This document shows positions 37,214 through 47,497 of a stretch of 64,000 nt of DNA, piece after piece. The notes below the pieces were generated by a model, which did not search any database, was not told the origin of the DNA, and saw only the letters and a program-made list of their open reading frames with translations. Each line of letters starts with the position of its first letter. Positions within the stretch are counted from its first letter, which is position 1. This stretch comes from Sipunculus nudus (Eukaryota; Annelida; Sipuncula; Golfingiida; Sipunculidae), in the NCBI GenBank assembly GCA_026874595.1, contig CM049310.1, positions 51,401,058-51,465,057 of the forward strand, written 5' to 3'. A program made the translations under genes and the position numbers.

Positions 37214-37292
37214 CTAACGGATCGTTGGACAGTGCCGTTCAAATAAATTCTGGCACATATTCCTTGGGAAGCGTGAAGACCTCAAATACACC
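37214..37292 (-). pseudogene. Candidate extra exon in gene A, broken by TGA
   Basis: Between an ATTTTATAG acceptor and a TTAG|GTGAAT donor lies a 79-base stretch which in gene B reads GVFEVFTLPKEYVPEFIRTA then LSNDPLG. In gene A the Arg codon CGA is TGA (37,239-37,241), a change expected from CpG decay. The stretch reads like protein, and exon 4 joins it in frame, but its best donor ends one base out of phase with exon 5. The eight-exon model closes without it. It may be an alternative exon, a terminal exon with a readthrough donor, or a relic. Confidence 0.35.
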
Positions 37293-37786
37293 CTATAAAA
37301 TTATCAAATACCGGTAATCATATTGCATTTGGACCAACATAACTGCCGAAAGAACAGTATGTCCTAATGCATGGGCATTCTGCAGAGGTCCCGGCGGAGA
37401 AGATTTTTGCTAGTATATTTTATGCATAATATAATGATTAATAAAGTTTATAGTATTTACATACGTCAAGGAGGACCAACAGAATTCGCTAAGTTTTAAG
37501 GATTCTAATTCATATTTACAAGCTTTTTATTGATTAGCGATCCGGCAAACAAAAGGCTAAAACCCTTACTGTATTACCATATCCACATAATATGAAGGTC
37601 TTAATAAAATTGTTTAGATTACGTATGAACAGCTGGGTATTGACAGTACCACAGACCGTGTGTGTTTGTTTGTGTGTGTTTGCGGGTGTCCATTGTTATA
37701 AAAGATTTCTCACCTTCAATCCGGCAAGGCACAATTGTCTTGCGACCCATATGGGTGCGCACTTGATTTCACCTGGAAGACGTGAA

Positions 37787-37789
37787 ATA

Positions 37790-37825
<36 letters not shown>
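37787..37825. repeat. (TAA)n microsatellite in intron 4 of gene A
   Basis: AATAAT run, longer here than at the matching place in gene B (57,388-57,418). Confidence 0.85.
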
Positions 37826-38851
37826 GGGTCTCGTAATCAATTTGACTCTCAAGACTAAAGAAACCCCTGATCGATAACAATTCAATTTTGTGTCATTCTC
37901 CTTGACGGCTTACTTTTCTGTTTTTGCTGGAGTTACAAAAGATGAACTTTTTTCAATCTCTTTTATTTTCTAAAACGTCTTGTGTTAAGTATTTCATTCT
38001 ATTTAATCGCACATTTCTTTTTTCATTCTGACGTTTGATAAATATCTGAGTGGTATTGCGCAATTACTGATGACTGAAACTTACTAGATTTTTCAGGGAT
38101 AATAAAACGACGTACCTGCAGGTTTTATATAGTTGAGAAGGCAATGATCTTTTGGGTAGGACCATACTTTTTTGGAGCTAGACATTGTTTATTAGGGTTA
38201 TAATTAATCATAAACTATACCAGTCTGTTGCAAACAGTCCCGCTATGAAGTTACTTGTACACATCCAGCCAAACAGTATAGTTAAAGGTACTGTATGACC
38301 TTTGAGCAGGTTTACCGATGGCCGTGATTATGAAATTTGCCTTAGGCATTATACTTGCTAATCAAAGCGCTAGGCCATATATAAGGGTAAACTAAAGAAT
38401 AGCAGTCATTTAGACATAAACATGAATATCTGATAATACATTTAAGGTCGTGTTGATGATAGAAACTTCAACTGCTGGTTCTGTTTGGTCTTCTTTTTCT
38501 CAACGAAATGAGTTCGCCGCTCGGATATGGCAAAATTCCAAGGAATGTGGATTCGAATTCATTAACACGCATAAACGTGAGACATAGCCCGTAATTGCTA
38601 AGGCGTTAATATATATAAATATGATGGACGTCAAAATGCTTTTTCGAATATTCAACGAAAAGTTTTGTTCAGTACTATGACTGAGTCGGGCTCCGACTGT
38701 AACATATGTAAGAAATGTTACTCGTGACCATGACAAGTGAAGGGCATGAGATCTATTGTTTTTCCTAGCCCTTCAAAAATATAAAACTAATACCCTCAAA
38801 TAGGCTTAATTTCCTTCATGCAACAAATAGTTGCCACAGACCTTTCCTTAC

Positions 38852-38961
38852 GGCAACAGACTTACGTCCAAACTCGTTGGGATTCCATCCTCTCCTTACA
38901 CGTTTTTTGACGAAAAACTGCTGCGCCTGACTGTCATCCATAAAGGCATTAGCATCTCTTC
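38852..38961 (-). CDS. Gene A exon 4: basic segment with furin-like site
   Basis: Residues 1142-1178, from a CTTTGCAG acceptor to a GCC|GTAAGG donor. It reads RRDANAFMDDSQAQQFFV, then KKRVRR, then GWNPNEFGRKSVA. With exon 3 it forms CPTC-RRRR just before it. RVRR and RRRR both fit the furin pattern R-X-K/R-R. A second donor (C|GTAAGT) lies 14 bases earlier and is stronger, but it leads to early stops with every downstream exon I can see. Gene B differs by V to L before KKR and by V to D near the end. Confidence 0.8.
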
Positions 38962-39572
38962 CTGCAAAGTGTCGGTATACGATTATTTGTAAAGTCTATA
39001 TCAGGGCATATTACTTTCCAAATCTAGTTGACGATGCATGTATTATGCTAAGAATCCGGTAACATACACACACTGTGTGAATGTCATGATAATTTAACTG
39101 AAACAAATAGTAAACGCATATATAGGCAGTGTGGGCCATAAAATGACCCTCTAATTTTCAACCCAGCATACAAGTGGGCCAAATAATAAAGGCCCAACTC
39201 ATCGTTGCACAAGGTAACATTTATACACGAATCAAGCAAAATATAGCAAAACAAGAAAAATAAGTACACAAGTAATGCTAGATATAACCTGACACGAAGA
39301 ATGACGGATATAAAAATATCGCGATAAATAAAAAGTAGATGGGTGGGTCACCGGGGGGACGGCTCTTCCTGAATAGCTACGGGTTGCTAGGTCTGCACGA
39401 TTTCAGTTCTAAGCCTTAACATTAATATAGATCTTTAATTTACATATAAAATTTCATATCATCAGAACTTCAGGAAGACTATGGATTTTCCCAGTTTCGG
39501 ACTGTTTCATATGGGTTAGCAAGTTTTAATGTAGCAACGTGCCATTAAATGAGATTTGTGAATTGTACTTAC

Positions 39573-42500
39573 TTCGTCGGCAGGTAGGACAGTTACTCTC
39601 CTTCCTTTTGAGTGTGTTCACTGCTGAATCAAATTTGGATTTCGCAGCGTTCACAGCGTTCTTCTTCGATTCAAGTACGCGTATTGCATCGTCAAATTTT
39701 GTCTTCTCACTGTTTACTTTGCTTTTGGCGGATTCAAGTGAATAGATAGCTTGATCAAATTGAGATTTAGCTCCGTTTACTTTTGTCTGGGCATCTGTGA
39801 GTTTATTCACTGCCGAGTCAAATGCTTTATTTGCTGACATCACCTTTGCCTGCGCATCACCTATTGCTGCATCAGCTGCTTTTCTATAATTATCAAGTGA
39901 TTCCTTTACCTTAGTGTGCAGCTCCTGGAACAACTGCTGACGGAATTCTCCCGTGACTTGGAACTCTGCCTTCTTCAGATCTGCATATTGCGCCCGCATA
40001 TCTAATGCGGCATCAAAGAGGCCAAGGAATTTGCCCTCCATTTTAAAGTGAGCACCTTTTGTGTCAATGGTGAGATTGCCGTATCTAGACATGCCGAGGA
40101 CCTGAAGGTCACCCTCAACCATGATAGCAGCTTGCTTGGCCTTCCAACGGAGATCTACATATACACGTGGTCCAAGTCCACGTGAACCAGAAAGCTGAAT
40201 CAATCCATTCCCGATGTTAAAGGGTGACACACGAACATCAACAAAAATACCGTTAGTATCTAGAGCAATATCAGCATCTAATCTGAAAAACAAAATTTCC
40301 AGCGTTCCCTTTAGGAACAGGCCTTGAGGGATTGAGACTCCATTCGGTAAAGTCCTCCGGACAAATGAGTAGGATGCGTTAACACCGTTAGGAAATCCCA
40401 TATCTGAAATCTCTTTTGGTATAGAAACAGAAGCAGCAAATGCCTTTAACATACCACTGATCGTCAGTGTGTTTATATTCCCTAAGAAGTAGTTGTTTAT
40501 TGGGTTAACTCGGTCAATACCAAAGTACGCCTTAGCTTCTATGGGAGTAGCATCTGGGTTGTCTAATAAACCAATGCGCACGTTTGCACCCATTTCCAAT
40601 GCTGTCACACCCAAAGGATCAGGAAGTACGGCAATGCTAAAATGCATATCGCCAACACTAAGTATAGGGAAACCAAAAGGTTTTTCCCACATTCCCTGTG
40701 AATACATCGTCAACTGTATGCCACTCTGAGAGAAACCAAATGACCCAGTGAAAGTAAGAGGTGGATTGTTCAAGACAAGAGTCCCTTTAAGAGACACTGC
40801 GTTGCTTGAAGGACCAAGTTCAACTGCAAACCCAACATCCTCAATAGCAGCACCTGCGATCAGATTGATACGGCTAGGGATAGTGGCAGAGAGTTTGATG
40901 CTATTAGGCTGAAGTTTTCCCCCAAGGACAAATGTCGCATTTTCTCCTAAGATTCTTTTGCTTATTCTGCATAAATTGTCACAGGGATCGGGGAATGCAA
41001 AAACTCCTGCAAACTCAATACCTTTTGTTATTTTAATCTCTTTCAGGCCATCAGATGTAAAATGCATGTGCTCCGCACTTTTTGGGACTGATCCTGATGA
41101 CATGATTAAAGAGGGTTTAATGTTATCTAAGATGTGTATTCCTGGGATTTTGCCCAGGTCAACTTTTCCAGCCGTCATTTTCTTGACAATATCAATGATA
41201 CTCACTTCTCCCATGACAAGCCCAGCTGCAACAACATTTGTGCCACCGACGTTACCCATTACAAGCTCAACTCTATTGGCTGTCCACCCACCTATTTGTG
41301 CTGAACCTGCCAGGTTAAGAACTTTATCAGTTCCCAAATAAATTTTCATGTATGGATTTCTAACTGAAAAAGTGGACATTCCAATACTTTTTATGACAGA
41401 CTCAAGAGGACCTGAAGGAAGAAATGAGAGAGCAAACTTTTCAATCAGTTTCCCGACCGGTATGTTGAATTTGGGACTTGCCTCGGCTATGAATGCCTTC
41501 TCACCAACTGGTTTAGATATTGTCAAGGGGATGCTCATGTCGCCTATATTCCAAACTGATGACATGTCAACTCCGAAATCGGTGCCTGCCCCTGATACCG
41601 TAACACGGAAGGTCATTTCGACAGATGACAGTACTATAGCATTAGGGATAATGGTTATTGGGCCTGGGGATCTTACAGGGATGGAGACAGATTTATTTTG
41701 GGCATTCAACAATATGTCTACGATTTCCCAGTTAAAGATGGCATCTAGATCCAAGCCACTTGGAAGATTCATGTTTGCGAGATGTTGTTTAAATTTAGAG
41801 AATACATCATTCAGCTTCAAATCGCCTCCTTGTTGGAGTTTGAAGGTTAAATGTTTAGGATTGACCAGGCGGATACTGACCGTATGTGTTTCTCCTGCAG
41901 CACTTGCATCAAATTGGATAGTTGTCCCATTTACAATCTCTCCCATTCCATCAAGGGTTGCGTCAGGATAATCAAGGGCAGGCGTCAAAAGGTTCTTATT
42001 TGCATACCTGAAGCAGAATCCACTAAGAGACATAGTGTCAAATAAAGGGACCACTGAGATATCAACATCGGTGATTTCTTGAACCACTTCAGGCAACGAC
42101 AGGGTTTTCGAGCTGACACCTGCAACATCAAAGTAGGTCACCCAACCTTGCGTCGTTTTCTTTTTGGTAAGTGTAATAAAAACCTGTGGATCACCGAGCT
42201 TTGTTGATGGGACAGCAAAACTAAAGCGGATTACCTTGGAGGTGTTTGAGAATTCGCCCACCATATTGACATTAGAAAGCTGGACATTGCCAATCTTTAG
42301 AGCCTGCAGGGCTGAGGAAAGTTGACTGCCACCTAAGAATGGGCTATTAGCAAGCTGTGCGATAGAGGCACTGCTGGCAACTAGGGCCCCATTTAAAACG
42401 AAAACCTTGGTTTGGTCGATTGATGCGGTGAATGAATATTTGTTTGGGCCAAATGTTACTACACCTGAAGATATCAAGGTGTAGGACTTGTCGGCTCCGT

Positions 42501-42875
42501 TATATGTTATAACTAGAGTAGTGCCTGGGTCTACCTGGAGGGCTTCATCGACGAGAGCGTACTTGTTGTCATTCTGCATGGACATAGTTACCTCTTTATC
42601 GCATAAATCCAAGTCCACTCCAGTTATATGCGTGTTGCTTGGTATTACCTCTTTGGCCAATAGACTCAATGGACTGTCTGCTCCAAAGGCTTTTGCTACA
42701 GCCACTTGAGGTGTGAAGCATTTCGGAGGTTTTTGGGCAAAGTTGTAGTCGCAGTCATTCGTGGAGTTCACGACGATGGAACATTTGTCTGTTATTTTGT
42801 ACTCGCCAAGCAGGAGCTCCTTAAGATCACTTGTTAAGGTCGAAAAAATATCTTCAACTGTAGGGAGATTCAGAA
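39573..42875 (-). CDS. Gene A exon 3: large beta-rich secreted region (1100 codons)
   Basis: One uninterrupted 3303-base exon, from a TTATCTTTCAG acceptor to a GAA|GTAAGT donor. It encodes residues 41-1141. The first 60 residues include three cysteines (KCSIVV, DCDYNF, PPKCF). Most of the rest alternates hydrophobic and polar residues with Gly, Asn and Pro turns, typical of beta sandwiches or a beta helix, with a Cys pair in DPCDNLCR. There are sequons NST, NTS, NGT, NKS, NAT, NAS and NLT. The last 100 residues are helical 21-residue repeats ending KRKESNCPTCRR. No transmembrane segment is seen. The open frame reaches 43044 upstream, but that part is intron. The long antisense frames (up to 207 codons) are shadows. 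Confidence 0.93.
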
Positions 42876-43769
42876 CTGAAAGATAAATTATAAATAATTT
42901 TACATAAGATTGTAGATATATCATCTTACAATAGGGGTTGGATTTGGTATTAATATCCAATGACAAGGAATTACTTTGTAGCTGCATTTTTAACAAATGA
43001 ATGAAGTAATAATATATAATAAAAAAAAGTGCTGACATAGTCATTTCTTAATTTAACAGTTTTGAAAGTACATAATAGAAATAAACGTTGGTAATATTTG
43101 GGTATTGAATGTACATATAAAACAGTTGAAATAATCTCTGCATCGTGGTACATCAAGCATTTTCCCCGAAACTGAATTACTTTTTACACACTGTTTTATG
43201 TGTTATTATATTGTTACATATATTGATGTTACATCGATATTTCTCAGCAATAAAGTCTTCAGAAGATTCTATTTTAAAAATCAGGAGGTTGAATAATATG
43301 CTCAAATCCTTTGGATCTACATTTAAAAGTAATGTCCAATTGATGAAAATTTAAAAAATAAATTTCAGTCACCTGCAATTCAGATTTAAATTCCATGTAC
43401 GAAATGCAGTAATAATTTTGAAATTTACACACCAATTAAAATTAAGGGTAACCTGAGCTTTAGAATTATAACCTAGACATCAGGAATTTCAAATATAGTT
43501 TTTATCTTTCTTAAATAAACCGATTTTGATACCAGTTGTTTCCAAGCCCAACCGTTATGAGAATATCAAAAGTTTTCAGAAGAGAATCTTATGAGTTATT
43601 AAGGAAAAACTGAAACAATGTTTAAACACTTGTTGGCTAGTTTTGACCTTAATATAAATTGTAAAAACATAAATATTTCAATATCGAAATAAAATTTAGC
43701 CTAAATAATAGTAGAATGCAACATACATAGGTATCAAAGATAATAAGAAGTGTCAAGATTTGCACTCAC

Positions 43770-43849
43770 GTTCCTTGACGGTGGCAGTATTTTGTCCACG
43801 TGTCAATTCGATGACCAGGAGGATCAACACTTGCGCCCTCATCGGGAAA
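43770..43849 (-). CDS. Gene A exon 2: signal peptide core
   Basis: An 80-base exon between a TTGAAG acceptor (weak pyrimidine tract) and an AAC|GTGAGT donor. With exon 1 it encodes MNRFPMRAQVLILLVIELTR, then GQNTATVKE, a classical signal peptide with cleavage likely near G-Q. The hydrophobic core contains a Glu (VIELT) where gene B has Gly (VIGLT). Gene A also has an ATG inside this exon (43842-43840) in the same frame, but gene B has ATA there, so the start in exon 1 is preferred. Confidence 0.75.
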
Positions 43850-46307
43850 CTTCAATAAATTGTGCATCAATAAATATTTTCCCATTTCTCTCTTCAAAAA
43901 ATATAAGCGTTTGTCGTCTCCCTTAAGCAATTTAAGCTGCGAATATACCTTACATTTATTAATATATATCATCAAGGAAATATTCAGATTTCCAGACCGA
44001 ACTGACTTATAATATGTCTTAATCCCTCGTTCCACACAATTTTGAGTGTTTTCTATACCAACTTTCTTCTTTTTGTTTAGTATATTTTAATATTGTAAGA
44101 GAAGACCTAAAAGTAATCGGTCTTAATGAGAATCTATGACAGTTGTATTTTATAAAACTTTGTATTAATGGGTTACAGAGATGGACCCCCCCCCCCCCCC
44201 CAGTAGTCTAAGTTAAAAACCTATAATAATAAAATATATACTGTAGTTGGCTTTATATTTACGGGGCTCAATTTTCGTGCTCAAGCAATTTTTCATAGTT
44301 TCACGGGGTTCATTTTCGCGTTTGGGGTATATATTGATACAGTTAATGTAGTTTAAAAACACCAAAATAGGTATGGATTCTTTATTATACAAAGTTACAT
44401 ATCAATTTAAATAGGGTCCCCAGCTCTACCTTGATCATACCTTGTTCGGATTAAGTAACAGAAACATAGTTCCATGGTAATAACAAGTTGGTTACGGAAG
44501 CGGCAATATCCCTGAAGCGGTCGCACACGGAAATATGTTACACTTTCAATATGTTTGATATCTACTCTATACTTTTCTATATCAAAAGATATAGTTAACA
44601 ATTAAAAAATATAATTATGATGAAACATCGCCGATAAACGTTAAAACTCTTTTAATTCAATGCTAACATATACTTCCTTCTAGATTGACAAACATTTTTG
44701 GGGGGGTGCGGGCCCCAGCGATACAGTGATTTGCATAATGCGTACCGTGAAATGATTTCATATAACGACATTTTTCAACATACATGTATTTGAAACAAGC
44801 ATTAAACTGACTTATTGCAGTAAAATAAGGTTTCTACTTCAGTTTTATATATAAATGGGTTGAGTTCAGTGAAAGGCTGAAATCTAAAGCCGCTGCCGTG
44901 TCCAGAGACAGTCCTCGAACCGATCATCGTGAAACTTTCGAGCAGGCTTGATGGACCATATGATCAAAGGATGAGTCCCACTTGGTAGTGTATTTGAATT
45001 TCTACTCGACCAAAAAATAGTGTCACAGAAAAAAAGAAGTGGCCGAATGCTGTCAAAATAACTATTCATTATCCATTTACATTCCATTTTTACATCTTCG
45101 GTAACCGAAACTTTAAGATCAAGCTTAAACCGAAAAGCATTATTCAACAAGAAAAAAAGCTTGTTATGTGGTGCACAACTGTAATTGTGCACACGATCTA
45201 CCCCTATCCGTGCGACATTCATAAAGCTCTTTTTGTTAAGTTACTTGCACACTTATATGTAAGTCTTGAGAAAAAATATTATAAAAAAATTTAAATAAAA
45301 CTTGCTGAGGAATTTTAAAACATTTCTTATGTTGGAAAAAATAACCCATCTGCATATACTGTCATTGTATCTTTATATTTAACATGATAATGAAATAATA
45401 ATATATTCCATGTGTTGCATATACCGATACAAAAGAAAATATATTTTTTTTTTGTAAATTAATAAAATGAAAAATATCGCGGTACGTATTGTAGTTCGCG
45501 CGAATGCACATATATGGCAATATATTGCAATTGGAAAAATTTTGGCGATAACTAGCCCTTAAAGTAATGCACACTATTGGTAGATTCAACATACCACGTG
45601 CTGTTAACAAATCAACTTAACTGTTGTTTCATGTAACGCATGAAAAAAGTCTATAAGATAGTATCGTCACAAATTAGATTTTAACAAACCAGTGTATTCC
45701 ATAATTGTATATGTCACGATTTTATGATGAATATGCGTTTAGCGAAAATTAAAGCATTTTTCGATATAAAAAAGGATGTTATGCATTTATAATCTGTCCA
45801 CTTTGTCGTTCTGATATTACCGCTATTTTTTTACTGAATTTTCCATTCCCTCCAAGAATTAAGATGCTCTCACACAGAAACGTTCATACTTTAGAAGCCG
45901 ACAAATATTTGTATAGAATCCGTTAAATACTCGAAGGACAAGTGTCTTTCCTATTAAATTTGCTGTAAAAGCTGCTGGTTTTGGCCAGATGCTCATCTCC
46001 TCTAAACACGGTTCCGTCTAACATTTCCTGTCTTTGCTAAGTAATTTTTACACCAAACAGTACATCTAATTTACATAACCAGAGCGATATATTATGTTTC
46101 ATATCACTTTAGAGGTGTTGAGAGGTGTTCCTTTAATATTGCCGATGAATATACTGTAAATATGCTGTATGTTTTCAAATGTGCTTCTTTATTTTTTGTT
46201 TTTTTTCTTGTGAGACACTGTAACGCAGTATATCAATATGATGTATAAATTATATATATAAATTAACTAATTAAAGAAATAACCTGACATTAAAAAAACT
46301 GACTTAC
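43850..46307 (-). other. Gene A intron 1, parent of the array's noncoding sequence
   Basis: From about 44,150 to the exon 1 donor the intron aligns, with many changes, to the array (about 6324-7151 continuing into 7152-8721 by unit coordinates). Clear matches are ATTTCAGCCTTTCACTGAAC at 44.87 kb and TATGGTCCATCAAGCCT at 44.95 kb. The open frames of 112 and 82 codons here are not kept open in the array version, so they are not treated as genes. A C-run is at 44,187-44,201. Confidence 0.6.
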
Positions 46308-46348
46308 CGGTTCATTGCTGTTGGCTTCATCATTAGCAGATCAGTCAT
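46308..46348 (-). CDS. Gene A exon 1: start codon
   Basis: The ATG at 46348 opens MTDLLMMKPTAMN plus two bases, followed by a perfect GTAAGT donor. The signal peptide could start at the first Met or at Met12 (MNRFP). The exon is conserved in the array (MTDLLMLKPTAMN) although the array lineage has lost the downstream coding exons. A five-codon upstream frame (46358-46341) overlaps this ATG. Confidence 0.75.
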
Positions 46349-46428
46349 GTAGGTGCATATCGGACCATTCTCTGCTGTGGTTAGCCGATTTACGTTGGCT
46401 TTATATACTCTACCAACACACGGGACCG
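46349..46428 (-). promoter_or_regulatory. Gene A core promoter and 5' leader
   Basis: TATATAAAG on the - strand at 46,407-46,399, about 50 bases before the start codon. This leaves a leader of only about 25 bases if transcription starts 25-30 bases after the TATA box. The block matches the array promoters base for base at most positions and the match ends at CGGTCCCG (46,428). Confidence 0.68.
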
Positions 46429-47071
46429 CTATAACTATATTGATGAGCCCAGTATTACTACGAGAAAGGACGGACCCTCTTGAAAAGGTCTTCAAACGAT
46501 GACAGCGGATGTTGCCATCCCAGTTGATATTATCTGCCAGGTCTTTGGAGTTATGAAGAATGACCTTTCAATTTTCACAGTGGGAACGATTATTAAAGAT
46601 ACAACGATATCATTACATATGTGCGGGGTCTGGTGTTACAGTTCTGAATCAAACGTACCTTTTGCCTGTCGTATGCGCACGAACAATTGTAACGTTGAAG
46701 TCACAGCTGCACCTATTTAACTTTTGTAGTACGTTGCATGTAATGCCAGGGTTTAATAGCATCCCTGATAAACGTACATCCATCAGTGCTAAAGTCAATG
46801 GAAAAGCTTTTCATATCAGTTCTTAGCAATTAATGACTGTTATCAGAGAGTTCATCAGCCTGTTGAAGACCTACGGGCCTGACCTACACAGCTTGTCCGG
46901 TTGACGACAAGTGGAAACTCATAACTGGCAATACGTGGGGAAAGGAATACCTCGAACCTATGGTACCATGTCGCTGTTTTGCTTTTGTAATTTTGTAATT
47001 TCAATGTAAGCAAGTTTTAATTAAATAATATATATCTCTTATTTTTTAGGTAATACATAGAAACATATTAA
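46429..47071. other. Upstream of gene A, no gene seen
   Basis: Two overlapping + strand open frames (46499-46720, 46560-46826) have no support beyond length. The sequence does not match the array upstream of its promoter. Confidence 0.4.
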
Positions 47072-47082
47072 TTATTTTGAAC

Positions 47083-47486
47083 CTTTTTTTTTTAATATTT
47101 TTTTTTTGTTGGAGGTAACCGCCACTTTTTTTTTTTAATGCTAGCTTAACTAGGTATATGTACATCTGCAGATTTCCATTCCGGTTTTGGACTACGTGAC
47201 AGGGCATCACACGCTTCCTCTCATTTTATATCCTGGCGTTAACCAGGCCCGGTGACTTCTGCACCTGCGGGCCCTGGGCTGGTAATCATACCACCGAGGA
47301 CCCCTGAAAGGCGCACTCGTTTGTGAGTGAAACACGGCCGTTGGGCACGACCTTCCCATTAAGCCTGCAGAGCGCCCACCCTGGGTGGGGGCCGACCGTG
47401 AAAAACCTCACCGCCTCGGCTGAGATTCGAACTCACGATCTCACGGCTTTGAGTCCTGCGCTCTACCCCTGAGCCACAGAAGCCGG
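47083..47486 (-). mobile_element. tRNA-derived SINE with 11-bp target duplication
   Basis: On the - strand it begins with a tRNA-like head (47,486-47,411) with box A (TGGCTCAGGGGTAGAGCG) and box B (GAGTTCGAATCTC), then a body of about 250 bases, and ends in A-rich tracts. The direct repeat TTATTTTGAAC flanks it exactly (47,072-47,082 and 47,487-47,497). Complete ends and a perfect duplication suggest a fairly recent insertion by LINE machinery. Confidence 0.85.
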
Positions 47487-47497
47487 TTATTTTGAAC

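Larger units (their letters stand above)
30582..44345. repeat. Segmental duplication, copy A (13.8 kb)
   Basis: It matches 50,001-64,000 base for base with scattered substitutions and small indels. It carries the decayed LINE, the whole of gene A from exon 2 to the end, and part of intron 1. The left breakpoint is at GTATTTCTTACACTGTCAGT; the sequences outside it differ completely (30,581 versus 50,000). The right limit here is only where the window ends in copy B. Confidence 0.95.
34227..46428 (-). other. Gene A: complete transcription unit, eight coding exons, large secreted protein
   Basis: Exons on the - strand: 46348-46308, 43849-43770, 42875-39573, 38961-38852, 37013-36796, 36063-35830, 35317-35175, 34367-34273. 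Their lengths (41, 80, 3303, 110, 218, 234, 143, 95) sum to 4224 nt, an open frame of 1407 codons plus stop, with matching phases at every junction. This frame closure is the main support for the model, together with conservation of every splice site in gene B. Order in the protein: signal peptide (about 12-32), beta-rich region (about 41-1040), helical repeats, CPTC and furin-like sites (about 1136-1165), helical repeats again (1179-1270), short beta segment, acidic tail. There are seven N-glycosylation sequons in the large exon. I do not recognise the family. Confidence 0.8.

Noticed and set aside
38060-38120. Possible 31-base micro-exon between CCTGCAG and GTAAGT in intron 4 (both copies)
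   Set aside because: Its phases do not allow it to be joined with neighbouring exons without a stop or shift.
41348-41971. Long + strand open frame (207 codons) and others opposite exon 3
   Set aside because: They are antisense shadows of the large exon and recur in gene B only because the exon is conserved.
42876-43044. Upstream extension of the large open frame with its own ATG
   Set aside because: A strong TTATCTTTCAG acceptor and the matched phase from the signal-peptide exon place the exon start at 42,875. The extension differs in gene B because of an insertion of about 60 bp.
44884-45222. 112-codon - strand frame in intron 1
   Set aside because: The matching array sequence is not open in this frame, so coding is not supported.
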